From an uncultured beta proteobacterium (GTDB taxonomy: Bacteria > Pseudomonadota > Gammaproteobacteria > Burkholderiales > Burkholderiaceae_C), in the NCBI GenBank assembly GCA_903930255.1, contig CAIYYA010000226.1:1-64000 (forward strand): a stretch of 64,000 nucleotides of DNA. The letters are read 5' to 3'. Below, piece after piece: positions 18,513 to 27,733 of the stretch. The notes beneath the pieces were generated by a model. It did no database searches, was not told where the DNA came from, and worked only from the letters and a program-made list of their open reading frames with translations. The position numbers were made by a program, and so were the translations under genes. Positions within the stretch are counted from its first letter, which is position 1. Each line of letters starts with the position of its first letter.

Positions 18513-19511
18513 TCAAACCATCGCATCTTCAGAGCCACCACCAATGACAATCGTGCCTTCGTCGGCGAGACGGCGCACGGTCTTGAGGATTTCTTTTTGC
18601 TGGGCTTCGACTTCTGACAAACGCATAGGGCCGCGCGATTCCAGGTCTTCGCGCAACGATTCGGCTGCACGCGAGGACATGTTGGCCAAAAACTTTTCTT
18701 TGAGTTCGGGTTGAGCACCCTTGAGGGCCACGATGAGCACGTCGGAGGACACTTCCTTGAGCACGGTCTGGATCGACTTGTCGTCGAGCTTGATCACGTC
18801 GTCAAAGACGAACATCTTGTCCATGATTTTCTGTGCTAGATCAGGATCGTGGTTGCGAATGGATTCAATCACGGTCCCTTCAATGGCTGTGCCCATCAGG
18901 TTGATCATCTCAGCTGCGGTTTTGATGCCACCCAATGACGATTTGCGCATCTTGTCGCCACCTGCCAACACTTTGAACAGCACTTCGTTCAGGTCTTTCA
19001 GCGCTGAAGGCTGGATACCCTCCATGGTGGCCACACGCAGCATGACCTCATTGCGCTGGCGTTCGGTGAAAAACTTCAGAATGTCAGCGGCCTGGTCAAA
19101 GTCCAGGTGCACCAAAATGGCAGCCACAATTTGTGGGTGTTCGTTGCGCAACAGTTCGGCGACGCTGGCTGGTTCCATCCATTTCAGGCTCTCAATGCCG
19201 GAAACGTCGCCGCCTTGCAAAATGCGGTCAATCAGCAGGGCTGCTTTGTCATCACCCAAGGCGCGTTTGAGCACAGATCGGACGTAGTCGCCCGAGTTGG
19301 ACACCAGCAGACTTTGCGCAGCTGCGATACCGGTGAACTTGTCAATGACTTCATTCACGCGTTCACGCGTGATGGCTTTGGTCTTGGCAATGGCCTCACC
19401 CAATTTCTGCACTTCTTTGGGCGACAGATGTTTAAAAACCTCAGAGGCTTCTTCTTCCCCCAAAGACATCATCAAGATGGCAGCATCTTCAATTCCGTCA
19501 CTTTGCGACAT
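18513..19511 (-). CDS. fliG: FliG, flagellar motor switch protein
   Basis: 332 residues, armadillo-like FliG with the middle EHPQ motif (LRNEHPQIVAAIL) and the C-terminal torque helix carrying charged residues (DDVIKLDDKSIQTVLKEV). Couples the C-ring to the stator and to FliF. Follows fliF by 46 bases. Confidence 0.96.
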   Translation of the reverse strand: MSQSDGIEDAAILMMSLGEEEASEVFKHLSPKEVQKLGEAIAKTKAITRERVNEVIDKFTGIAAAQSLLVSNSGDYVRSVLKRALGDDKAALLIDRILQGGDVSGIESLKWMEPASVAELLRNEHPQIVAAILVHLDFDQAADILKFFTERQRNEVMLRVATMEGIQPSALKDLNEVLFKVLAGGDKMRKSSLGGIKTAAEMINLMGTAIEGTVIESIRNHDPDLAQKIMDKMFVFDDVIKLDDKSIQTVLKEVSSDVLIVALKGAQPELKEKFLANMSSRAAESLREDLESRGPMRLSEVEAQQKEILKTVRRLADEGTIVIGGGSEDAMV

Positions 19512-19557
19512 ATTCGATGGTCCTGTTCAAGCCCTGGCGAACCCTGGTGAGCCGCAC

Positions 19558-21267
19558 TTAGGCGGGGGACTCACCATTGATCCAGGTTTTGACGATGTTA
19601 GCGACTGCAGCGGGGTTGTCACGGGTTAATTTGCGGGCGTCTTCCAAAGCCAACTCACTGGCAGTCAATTCAACCGGCAAATTCGAGGCTGCACCGGGGC
19701 CTGTTAGCAAGGGTCGGGCGGGTTCTTCAGCTTCAATGGCATCGAGTTGCCCCGATCCCGAGCCGCCTGTTAGAGCTGGGCTCAGGTGCACCGGCTGTGC
19801 CATGGCTTTCAGGGCAGGGCGCACTGCACCCATGAGTACCAATGCACCAAATAGCAAGGTTCCCAGCGGCCAGGCCAGTGAGCGCACCAGGTCAATCAGC
19901 GCTGGGTCTTGCCAAATAGCGGTGTTGCTGAGTGCCGTTTTTTCAACGGTGAAAGGAGCATTCATCAAATTGACAGAATCCCCCCGTTCCTTGTTAAACC
20001 CGATGGTTTCGCGCACCAGCGCTGTCATTTTTTCCAGCTGCTGATCGCTGATGGCTGTGGTGTTGGATTTGCCTTTGGCATCCGTGCTGGTTTGGTGGTT
20101 CAGCACCACAGCAGCACTGATGCGTTTGATCATGCCCGTGCCGCCGCGAACCACTCGAATGGTTTTATCCACTTCGTAATTGATGATCGATTCGCGTCGG
20201 CCGCTATTGCCGGCACCATTGGCGGTGGCCGCTGCGGTTGTTTGGGCTGCACCATTGATCGGTGCAGCAGAGGGGCCGGGGGGTTGGTTGCTGGTAGCGC
20301 CGGGTATGCCCGTGGCAATGGCAGCAGAGCCTGCAGCCCCAGCCGCGCCGGTTGTGCTTTCTAAGGTCTGCTGACTGCGAATAACCGATGAATCTGCCGT
20401 TTGGTTGGGTTTAAACGCTTCTGATGTTGACTCGGTTTGCGAGAAATCCAACTCGGCGGTGACTTGCGCACGCACATTTTGACGCCCCACCACTGGCTCC
20501 AGAATATCCAGAATCCGGTTGCTGTAAAGCTGCTCGATTTGTTGAATGTATTGCAATTGCTGGGCGTCAACACCCAAGCCATTGTTCAGATCGGGTGGCG
20601 CAGAAAGCAGCTTGCCGGTGTCGTCGAGCACGCTGACGGCCTTGGGATCCATTTCGGGCACGCTGGAGGCTACCAAATGAATAATGCCAGCCAATTGGGA
20701 GCGATCCAGACTGCGTCCACCATTCATGCTCACAAGAACCGATGCCGATGGTTTTTGTTGATCCCGAAAAAAGCCATTCTGGTTGGGCAAAGCCAAATGC
20801 ACACGAGCACTTTGCACCGCCGCAAGCGCTTGAATCGAGCGCGTCAGCTCGCCTTCGAGCCCACGCTGAAACGTTAGGCGTTCTTGAAACTGGGTCATGC
20901 CAAAGCGGTTGGCCGTGTCCATTAACTCAAACCCTGTGACCGTTCCTTTTGGAAGACCCTGCGAGGCCAGCTTCAAGCGTGTGTCATATACCTGATTGGC
21001 TGGCACTAAGATGGCACCGCCCCCTGCTGCATACTGATAAGGCACATTCATGGTTGTCAATTGGGCAACGATGGCACCGCCGTCTTTGTCGGGTAAATTG
21101 GCATAAAGCACGCGCCACTCGGCTTGCCGACCCATGGTCAGGCCAATCAGGCCAACCGCGACAAAAAGCACAATGCCAATGCCCAAGCGCATTTTTTGTG
21201 CCTGATCCAATCCGGCCAGACGCTGGGCAAATGTGGGGTTAATAGGTACAGCAAGAGCGGCAGTCAT
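19558..21267 (-). CDS. fliF: FliF, flagellar MS-ring protein
   Basis: 569 residues: N-terminal membrane helix (MRLGIGIVLFVAVGLIGLTM), ring-building domains (YANLPDKDGGAIVAQL), a Gly/Ala/Pro-rich middle, a second helix near 460-480 and a C-terminal FliG-binding tail. Builds the MS ring in the inner membrane. First gene of the fliFGHIJK run, divergent from fliE. Confidence 0.96.
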   Translation of the reverse strand: MTAALAVPINPTFAQRLAGLDQAQKMRLGIGIVLFVAVGLIGLTMGRQAEWRVLYANLPDKDGGAIVAQLTTMNVPYQYAAGGGAILVPANQVYDTRLKLASQGLPKGTVTGFELMDTANRFGMTQFQERLTFQRGLEGELTRSIQALAAVQSARVHLALPNQNGFFRDQQKPSASVLVSMNGGRSLDRSQLAGIIHLVASSVPEMDPKAVSVLDDTGKLLSAPPDLNNGLGVDAQQLQYIQQIEQLYSNRILDILEPVVGRQNVRAQVTAELDFSQTESTSEAFKPNQTADSSVIRSQQTLESTTGAAGAAGSAAIATGIPGATSNQPPGPSAAPINGAAQTTAAATANGAGNSGRRESIINYEVDKTIRVVRGGTGMIKRISAAVVLNHQTSTDAKGKSNTTAISDQQLEKMTALVRETIGFNKERGDSVNLMNAPFTVEKTALSNTAIWQDPALIDLVRSLAWPLGTLLFGALVLMGAVRPALKAMAQPVHLSPALTGGSGSGQLDAIEAEEPARPLLTGPGAASNLPVELTASELALEDARKLTRDNPAAVANIVKTWINGESPA

Positions 21268-21384
21268 ATCGATAGTCCAAGCAAAAAGGTGGGAAACCTC
21301 TGATGCGATGGATTATTCAACCCTGACTTGCAAAACATTAGCTCAAATAAGTGGGCTTTTACCCCCTACTTCAAATTTATGTTT

Positions 21385-21400
21385 TGCCATGTGGGTTGCT
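21385..21400 (+). promoter_or_regulatory. possible sigma-54 promoter for fliE
   Basis: TGCCATGTGGGTTGCT fits TGGCACG-N4-TTGCW at ten of the twelve defined positions, but the second G of the -24 GG pair is C, which weakens it. A transcript would start near 21411, 28 bases before the fliE ATG. No matching site was found for fliF in the same gap. Confidence 0.35.
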
Positions 21401-21438
21401 AGCATCCCTATACCCCCATTTTTAGGGGCTGTACGACT

Positions 21439-21783
21439 ATGAATCTCAGATTAACACCCAACATCATGCCGCAGGTGCTGCCCCGCACCAACCCACTTAC
21501 CCAGTCTGCAGGCGGATCTGGCTTGGGTCAGTTGTCTGCGCCGGTGGGCGGTGCAGCATCTGGGGGATTTACCGGGGCGCTTAAAACGGCGCTGAACTCA
21601 GTCAGCGCAGCGCAGAACGATGCAACTCGTTTGCAACGTGAGGTGCAGCTGGAAAACCCACAAGTCAGCCTAGAAGAAACCATGGTTGCTATTCAGAAAG
21701 CACAAATCGGCTTTCAGGCAACACTGCATGTGCGTAACCGCATGGTGCAGGCCTACACCGACATCATGAATATGCAGGTTTAA
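21439..21783 (+). CDS. fliE: FliE, flagellar hook-basal body protein
   Basis: 114 residues with the FliE C-terminal helices (LENPQVSLEETMVAIQKAQIGFQATLHVRNRMVQAYTDIMNMQV). Joins the MS ring to the rod. AGGGG lies ten bases before the ATG. Divergent from fliF and convergent with fliT. Confidence 0.95.
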   Translation: MNLRLTPNIMPQVLPRTNPLTQSAGGSGLGQLSAPVGGAASGGFTGALKTALNSVSAAQNDATRLQREVQLENPQVSLEETMVAIQKAQIGFQATLHVRNRMVQAYTDIMNMQV

Positions 21784-21815
21784 GCCCAGAAACATTTGGC
21801 TAACAAAAAGTGCCT

Positions 21816-21864
21816 TTGATGCTTGCTGGCATTGCCTAGGAAGCTATTCATTAAATAGCATCAA
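21816..21864. terminator. palindrome between convergent fliE and fliT
   Basis: TTGATGC (21816) pairs with GCATCAA (21858-21864), and GCTATT/AATAGC (21843-21859) gives an alternative inner hairpin. It overlaps the fliT stop codon. No long T-run, so termination is only a guess from position. Confidence 0.35.
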
Positions 21865-22160
21865 TGTAAAAACTGGCGCTGTCCCTCGAAATTTTGTTCG
21901 AAGTGAGTGAGCCAAGGCTCAGCCAGATAACGAATTTGTGCATCGTTGTTCAAAATGCGCTGCATGATGCGTGTTTTTTCGGCGCGCTGCTCTGGTGCGA
22001 GAGCTTCTCGATTGGCTCGTTCACGCAATTGCTCGATCAGCACGGCGCACGCACCTTCGAAGCGCATCACCTGATCCCAGTTCTCGGTCTTGGCAGCATC
22101 CAGCATTTTGCGGCTGCTGTCTTCAATGGCTTTGTAATAATCAATCAGTTGTTGTGACAT
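21861..22160 (-). CDS. fliT: FliT-like flagellar export chaperone
   Basis: 99 residues, helical, with Arg/Glu-rich coiled-coil segments. Length, position one base after fliS and helix pattern fit FliT, the chaperone for the filament cap FliD. Sequence conservation in FliT is low, so the call rests mostly on context. fliD itself is not in the window. Confidence 0.75.
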   Translation of the reverse strand: MSQQLIDYYKAIEDSSRKMLDAAKTENWDQVMRFEGACAVLIEQLRERANREALAPEQRAEKTRIMQRILNNDAQIRYLAEPWLTHFEQNFEGQRQFLH

Positions 22161-22161
22161 G

Positions 22162-22677
22162 CTATACCCCTACAAAAACTAAATTCGAATAGGCTCCCGC
22201 ACCTGGCGAACGTGCCCTGCGGAACTCACTAAAACCACCTTCGACGGCCTTTAAGACGCTTTGGCTGTGCGATTGGTTTGCAGTTGCTTGCGTGGGCTTG
22301 TTTTGCTTCCATGCCAGTGCAACAGGCTCAATCAAGCGCAGAACATGCGCCAAAATCTTCGTATCATTGTGCAAGTTGGCCTCGACCAAATGCACAATGC
22401 AATAGCCATACAAGTTATCGAGGTTTTGCGCCAATTCGCCACCTGACTTCAAGTCCAGATGGGTGCGCAAACCTTCACTCAAAATTTGAATCGCTTTGTC
22501 GATGTAGCGTATTTTTGCAGTGATGTCTTTTTGCTCGATGGCGCGGCTGGCTAGTTGCACCCGCTCAAGGAAGCCTTCAAATAGCAGCGTCACCAATTCG
22601 TGGCTACTGCTGGAGGCAACGCGTGATTCGAGGCTGACCGCTTGGTAAGCTGAGGCTGCGCGTGATGAGTTGTACAT
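22162..22677 (-). CDS. fliS: FliS, flagellin export chaperone
   Basis: 171 residues from the ATG at 22677 (an upstream in-frame ATG at 22689 is possible). FliS pattern AYQAVSLESRVASSSSHELVTLLFEGFLERVQLA and IRYIDKAIQILSEGLRTHLD. Binds flagellin in the cytosol. About 40 residues longer than the usual 130, with a C-terminal extension rich in Ser, Gln and Arg. fliC and fliD are absent next door, so fliST stands alone behind its own promoter. Confidence 0.92.
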   Translation of the reverse strand: MYNSSRAASAYQAVSLESRVASSSSHELVTLLFEGFLERVQLASRAIEQKDITAKIRYIDKAIQILSEGLRTHLDLKSGGELAQNLDNLYGYCIVHLVEANLHNDTKILAHVLRLIEPVALAWKQNKPTQATANQSHSQSVLKAVEGGFSEFRRARSPGAGAYSNLVFVGV

Positions 22678-22713
22678 AAGTGGCACCAATCGAATGTCTT
22701 AGAGATACTAATC

Positions 22714-22741
22714 TTATCGACATGTGAGCGCCTGGACTTGA
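22714..22741 (-). promoter_or_regulatory. sigma-28 (FliA) promoter for fliST
   Basis: On the minus strand, TCAAG, 15 bases, then GTCGATAA; the class consensus is TCAAG-N15-GCCGATAA. Only one base of the -10 differs. It sits about 37 bases before the fliS ATG, so fliS and fliT should be late flagellar genes. Confidence 0.75.
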
Positions 22742-22820
22742 GGGTGCAAGCCTCTTAGATAAGCCCCTGCTTTCGCCACTAGTTTTCAGTCTTGGGCTCG
22801 TGCGCTGCCAGGCATCACAT

Positions 22821-22854
22821 AAAAAAACCCACCACAGCCGAAGCTGGGTGGGTT
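22821..22854 (-). terminator. rho-independent terminator of amt
   Basis: Read on the minus strand: AACCCACC, a nested CAGC hairpin, GGTGGGTT, then seven Ts. Downstream of the amt stop at 22912. Confidence 0.88.
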
Positions 22855-22911
22855 AACGCTCTCAAGGAAACCAGGTTTCAGGCGCTTCTCGCGCCTGCTT
22901 CTCGCACAGAG

Positions 22912-24462
22912 TTATCGACCGTAGGCCGACTCGCCGTGTGAGGTGATGTCAAGGCCTTCACGCTCATGTTCTTCAGAAGCACGCAGACCAATTGTCAGAT
23001 CAACCACTTTGTAAGCAATCAGCGACACCACGCCAGACCAGATCACCGTGGTCAAGACTGCTTTGGTTTGGATCCAGACTTGCGAAGCGATCGAATAATC
23101 TGCTGCGGTGATCATGGAGGCGGTCACCCAATCTGCGACGTAGCCAGGGCCACCCAGGGCGGGGCTATTAAACACACCCGTGAGAATGGCACCCAGGATG
23201 CCACAGACACCATGCACGCCAAACACGTCGAGCGAGTCATCAGCACCGAGCATTTTCTTCAGGCCATTAACGCCCCACAGACCGGCAAAACCAGCCAGGA
23301 AACCAATCACCAGGGCACCACCGATACCCACATTGCCAGCTGCTGGGGTAATGGCCACCAGACCGGCAACACAACCCGATGCAGCACCCAGCATAGAAGC
23401 CTTGCCACGCATCAGCGCTTCACCGACGCACCATGCCAGCACGGCAGCTGCAGTTGCGCCGAAGGTGTTGATAAATGCCAGAGCCGCAAAACCGTTGGCT
23501 TCGAGTGCCGAGCCAGCGTTGAAGCCAAACCAGCCCACCCACAACAGCGAGGCACCCACCATGGTCATGGTCAAGCTGTGCGGAGCCATGGATTCTTTAC
23601 CGTAGCCGATACGTTTGCCCACCATGTAAGCGCCAATCAAACCAGCCACAGCGGCGTTGATGTGCACCACGGTGCCGCCAGCAAAGTCAAGTGCTCCGGT
23701 CTGCCAGACATAACCCGCCTTGGCATTCATGGCATCGACCACGTCTTTCGCAGCGTAGGCATCCGGGCCCATCCAAAACCAGACCATGTGGGCAATCGGT
23801 GCATAACTGAAGGTGAACCAGAGCACCATAAACATCAACACAGCAGAGAACTTCATGCGTTCGGCAAAGGCACCCACAATCAATGCCCCGGTGATGCCGG
23901 CAAAGGTCGCTTGGAAGGCCGCAAACACGATTTCAGGAATCACCACGCCCTTGCTGAACGTCGCTGCGTTGGCAAAAGTGCCCGCCGCGTTGTCCCACAC
24001 ACCGGCCATGAACAGCCGGTCAAAACCGCCAAAGAACGCATTGCCTTCGGTGAACGCCAAGCTGTAGCCGTAGATAAACCACAAAACAACAATCAGCGAG
24101 AAGGTCACCATGACCTGCATCAGCACTGAGAGCATGTTTTTCGAGCGAACCAACCCGCCATAGAACAGCGCCAGTCCAGGAACGGTCATCAAAATAACCA
24201 ACAAGGTCGAGACCAGCATCCATGATGTGTCGCCCTTGTTAGGCACGGGGGCTGCCGCTGGCGCTGATGCTGCAGGGGCAGGTGCGACAGCAGTTGTCGC
24301 TGCTGACGCTGCCGCTGCGGGTGCTTCGGCTGGTTTAGCTTCGGCGCTGGCAACTACGGCAGGGGCGCTGGCCGCAGGCGTTGCGGGAGTTTGGGCGGTG
24401 GCAACAAAGCTGCCGGCCAAAAGGCTTAAGCCCAGGGTGAGGGAGGCAAGTAGTTTTTTCAT
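22912..24462 (-). CDS. amtB: AmtB, ammonium transporter
   Basis: 516 residues. A signal peptide (MKKLLASLTLGLSLLAG) is followed by an unusual Ala/Pro-rich stretch of about 60 residues, then the 11-helix Amt core with conserved pore residues (GGLVRSKNMLSVLMQ; GGTVVHINAAVAGL; DVFGVHGVCGILGAI). Start 24462 is chosen because a longer frame would run into glnK. Partner of GlnK, which blocks the channel when nitrogen is plentiful. Co-transcribed with glnK from a sigma-54 promoter. Confidence 0.95.
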   Translation of the reverse strand: MKKLLASLTLGLSLLAGSFVATAQTPATPAASAPAVVASAEAKPAEAPAAAASAATTAVAPAPAASAPAAAPVPNKGDTSWMLVSTLLVILMTVPGLALFYGGLVRSKNMLSVLMQVMVTFSLIVVLWFIYGYSLAFTEGNAFFGGFDRLFMAGVWDNAAGTFANAATFSKGVVIPEIVFAAFQATFAGITGALIVGAFAERMKFSAVLMFMVLWFTFSYAPIAHMVWFWMGPDAYAAKDVVDAMNAKAGYVWQTGALDFAGGTVVHINAAVAGLIGAYMVGKRIGYGKESMAPHSLTMTMVGASLLWVGWFGFNAGSALEANGFAALAFINTFGATAAAVLAWCVGEALMRGKASMLGAASGCVAGLVAITPAAGNVGIGGALVIGFLAGFAGLWGVNGLKKMLGADDSLDVFGVHGVCGILGAILTGVFNSPALGGPGYVADWVTASMITAADYSIASQVWIQTKAVLTTVIWSGVVSLIAYKVVDLTIGLRASEEHEREGLDITSHGESAYGR

Positions 24463-24496
24463 TTGAATATCTCTTGTGCTAAAGGGGTGAAGGTGG

Positions 24497-24919
<423 letters not shown>

Positions 24920-24976
24920 TCAGCTGGCTAGCAGAAGTGTCAAACGAACTGCTGCCAGGTAATGCTTTCATCGAGA

Positions 24977-24995
24977 TTGCACCATGTTGGTGCAA
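24977..24995. promoter_or_regulatory. NtrC enhancer site
   Basis: TTGCACC, five bases, GGTGCAA: a perfect palindrome matching the NtrC consensus TGCACC-N5-GGTGCA. It is centred about 108 bases upstream of the predicted start, a usual distance for an NtrC enhancer. glnK-amtB should be switched on under nitrogen limitation. Confidence 0.88.
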
Positions 24996-25019
24996 TTCGT
25001 TTTTGACTAGTGGTCGGCC

Positions 25020-25056
25020 AAAAAAAAAACCGCCCAAACCAGTGCGGTTTGAGCGG
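25020..25056 (-). terminator. rho-independent terminator of the PEP-CTERM gene
   Basis: On the minus strand an 11-bp stem (CCGCTCAAACC with GGTTTGGGCGG, one G-T pair) is followed by ten Ts. It starts 18 bases after the stop at 25074. Confidence 0.9.
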
Positions 25057-25073
25057 CTTTTGAAAGAGCGGAA

Positions 25074-25820
25074 TCAGGCTTGCGCTTTTTGGGCTTGTTT
25101 GCGCCGTGTGGTCCAGCCCAGCACGCCCAAGCCAGCCAGCATCAGGGCATAGGTTTCGGGTTCGGGTACGGCTGCAACCGTCACCGAACTCAGGTAAAAC
25201 TGGTTGGCATTGCTGCCGCCAAAGCGCAGATACAGGTCTTGAGTGTTTTGCGACATCGCCAGTTGACCCACGTTTTTGGGCAAGACCGCACTATTCCAAG
25301 TGGTGTTGTCAAAGCTGTATTGAAAAGTGTCACCGGTGCTCCATTTGGTCGTGTTATGACCGTCAGAGCGAAGTCCGATAGCTGACAAGGCAACCGATTG
25401 GTTGAAATGCAACTTGAGCGTTTCTAGGTTGGTAATGTTGTCGTCGGCGTTGTTGTTGTTCAGGTGATAAACCCCCAGACCTGCGCCAATGGCATTGGTG
25501 CCGGACAAGAGACCGTTGTAACCGTTGTCGTGGTCTTGCACCACGCTTGCCATCGTGCCGAAAGCGCTTCCGTTATAAGAAGCGCTCGCCACAGCGCTAA
25601 TGCTACCGCTTGTGAAGCTCAGGCTTCCGCCCAGGCTCGAACTGATGTTGGAGCTGCATTTGTCACCAGAACTGCAATTAAAACCACCATTTGGCAAAAA
25701 ACCGGCGTAGCTGGCGTTGCTATAGGTCAGGTTAGCGAAATCAAAAGTTTCAGCATGTGCGCTTGGCAACAGCGCCGACAGCGAGACACAGAGGGCGAGA
25801 GCTTTGATCAGTTTGAACAT
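25074..25820 (-). CDS. secreted PEP-CTERM sorting-domain protein
   Basis: 248 residues. Signal peptide (MFKLIKALALCVSLSALLPSAHA), a beta-rich, Asn/Ser-rich body, and a C-terminal VPEPETYALMLAGLGVLGWTTRRKQ: the PEP motif, one membrane helix and a basic tail recognised by exosortase. Such proteins are exported, cut by exosortase EpsH/XrtA and linked to the envelope or extracellular polymer. ATG 25820 is chosen for the signal peptide; the frame continues open upstream. No exosortase gene is nearby. Confidence 0.88.
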   Translation of the reverse strand: MFKLIKALALCVSLSALLPSAHAETFDFANLTYSNASYAGFLPNGGFNCSSGDKCSSNISSSLGGSLSFTSGSISAVASASYNGSAFGTMASVVQDHDNGYNGLLSGTNAIGAGLGVYHLNNNNADDNITNLETLKLHFNQSVALSAIGLRSDGHNTTKWSTGDTFQYSFDNTTWNSAVLPKNVGQLAMSQNTQDLYLRFGGSNANQFYLSSVTVAAVPEPETYALMLAGLGVLGWTTRRKQAQKAQA

Positions 25821-26014
25821 TTTTTGCACCGTAAGCAAGAGTTGAAGGCCAGCGTTTGTGGCGCTGAGAGTGTTAAATCGTGTTACAAATTTTATAAATT
25901 GAACACGTTTTCTATACATCTCGTATCCGTTCAGAGAAAGCCAAAGCGTGACAAATTACCGCTTTAGCTGAGCAATTTGAGCGCTTTCAAAGCTTGCAAC
26001 TGTTTTAAACAAAG

Positions 26015-26030
26015 CTGGATATATAAACAG
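26015..26030. promoter_or_regulatory. LexA-like (SOS) box before comM
   Basis: CTGGATATATAAACAG has the CTG-N10-CAG frame and matches 14 of 16 positions of the E. coli consensus CTGTATATATATACAG. It is 42 bases before the comM ATG and overlaps possible -10 sequences (TATATA). Confidence 0.45.
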
Positions 26031-26071
26031 TATTTGAGTTACGATGTGGTTTCAACAAAAGGGGAAGCTGC

Positions 26072-27610
26072 ATGAGTCTGTCATTGCTGCAAAGTCGTGC
26101 CCTGCTGGGCTTAGAAGCGGCGTCGGTTACGGTAGAAGTCCATCTTGCCAACGGTTTGCCAAGTTTTCTCTTGGTAGGCTTGGCCGATGTGGAGGTCAAA
26201 GAGGCACGTGAACGCGTGCGCTCAGCCATACAAAATTCAGGCCTTGAGTTTCCCAACAACAAACGCATCATCGTTAACCTGGCTCCGGCAGATTTGCCCA
26301 AAGACTCCGGTCGTTTCGATTTGCCCATTGCTTTGGGGATTCTGGCGGCAAGCGGACAAATCGATGGTGCCCAGCTCGCCGGTTTTGAGTTTGCCGGCGA
26401 GCTCTCGCTTTCGGGCGAGCTGCGTCCTATTCGTGGCGCGCTGGCCATGAGTTTGGCGTTGCAAGCGAGCCGAGTGCAAACGCAGTTGGTGCTGCCACCC
26501 GAAAGCGCCGAAGAAGCCGCCCTGGTTCCTGGGGCACAGGTTTACCGTGCCCAGCATTTGCTCGATGTGGTTCAGCATTTCTTGCCGCCAACCTCGCTAT
26601 CGCCCGTGCTTGAAGCCACCCCGGGCTGGACTCGGCTCAGCGCAGCTGCGCAAATCAGGCCGGTTTGTTACCCCGACATGGCCGATGTAAAAGGCCAGTT
26701 AGGAGCCAAGCGGGCACTCGAAATTGCAGCCGCTGGCGGGCACAGTCTGCTATTAATGGGCCCCCCAGGCTCTGGAAAATCAATGTTGGCGCAGCGCTTT
26801 GCCGGTTTGTTGCCGCCCATGACGACGGACGAGGCTTTGCAAAGTGCCGCGCTGGCCAGTCTGGGTGGGCGGTTTTCAATCGACAAATGGGCGCAACGAC
26901 CCACTTGCAATCCGCACCATACGGCCAGTGCCGTGGCTCTGGTCGGGGGTGGTTCGCCGCCACGGCCAGGCGAAATTTCACTGGCTCACCATGGGGTGCT
27001 GTTCCTCGACGAGTTTCCTGAATTTCCGCGCTCTGCGCTGGAAGCATTGCGTGAGCCATTAGAGAGCGGACGCATCACCATCTCGCGGGCGGCGCGGCGC
27101 AGTGAATTTCCTGCGCAGTTTCAGCTGATTGGCGCCATGAATCCCTGCCCTTGCGGCTATTTAGGCTCAACGCAAAAAACCTGTCGCTGCACGCCCGATC
27201 AGGTGGCGCGTTATCAAGGCAAGCTCAGTGGTCCGCTGATCGACCGCATCGATTTGCATGTTGAAGTGCCCGCGGTGTCCGCGGCTGAGCTGCTGCAGGC
27301 GCAAACGGCAGAATCGAGCGAGCAGATTCGAGCCCGCTGCAGCGCTGCACGTGCACGCGCCATCGAGCGTCAGGGCACCAGCAATCAAGCTTTGCAGGGG
27401 CAGGCGTTGGATCAGCATCTGTTGTTAGACGCTGCAGCCGCCAAGTTTCTGAATGTGGCTGCAGCTCGACTCGGTTGGTCTGCGCGCAGCACACACCGTG
27501 CCCTGAAAGTTGCGCGCAGCATTGCCGACCTGGCCGATGCCCGCACAACCCAGGTAGCCCATGTGGCCGAGGCCATGCAATATCGGCGGGCTTTGCGCTC
27601 TGGCTCTTGA
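26072..27610 (+). CDS. comM: ComM/YifB-family magnesium-chelatase-like AAA+ ATPase
   Basis: 512 residues: N-terminal Lon-like ChlI fold (MSLSLLQSRALLGLEAASVTVEVHLANGLPSF), AAA+ core with Walker A GPPGSGKSML, Walker B HHGVLFLDEFPEF, a zinc-like cluster (NPCPCGYLGSTQKTCRCTPDQ) and the Mg_chelatase_C domain. In Vibrio ComM is a branch-migration helicase used when transformed DNA recombines. GGGGAAG precedes the ATG. The LexA-like box upstream would tie it to DNA damage. Confidence 0.93.
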   Translation: MSLSLLQSRALLGLEAASVTVEVHLANGLPSFLLVGLADVEVKEARERVRSAIQNSGLEFPNNKRIIVNLAPADLPKDSGRFDLPIALGILAASGQIDGAQLAGFEFAGELSLSGELRPIRGALAMSLALQASRVQTQLVLPPESAEEAALVPGAQVYRAQHLLDVVQHFLPPTSLSPVLEATPGWTRLSAAAQIRPVCYPDMADVKGQLGAKRALEIAAAGGHSLLLMGPPGSGKSMLAQRFAGLLPPMTTDEALQSAALASLGGRFSIDKWAQRPTCNPHHTASAVALVGGGSPPRPGEISLAHHGVLFLDEFPEFPRSALEALREPLESGRITISRAARRSEFPAQFQLIGAMNPCPCGYLGSTQKTCRCTPDQVARYQGKLSGPLIDRIDLHVEVPAVSAAELLQAQTAESSEQIRARCSAARARAIERQGTSNQALQGQALDQHLLLDAAAAKFLNVAAARLGWSARSTHRALKVARSIADLADARTTQVAHVAEAMQYRRALRSGS

Positions 27611-27733
27611 AGCATGCCAGCGCCACGCTATGCTTACACAAGCATCCCCTATGATTGGCGCACTGGCTGTGCCGAGCTAGCACCCTGCGGTGCCCTGTGC
27701 GGCCGATAATTTTGCCTTTTCAAGGATCCCACC

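Noticed and set aside
22966-24129. Long open frame (387 codons) on the plus strand opposite amtB
   Set aside because: His/Thr/Gln-rich translation without domains, lying wholly across the amtB coding sequence; a mirror of GC-biased codons.
27702-27709. GCCGATAA, the sigma-28 -10 consensus, before hoxH
   Set aside because: No TCAAG or TAAA -35 element at the right distance, and hydrogenase genes are not expected to use FliA.
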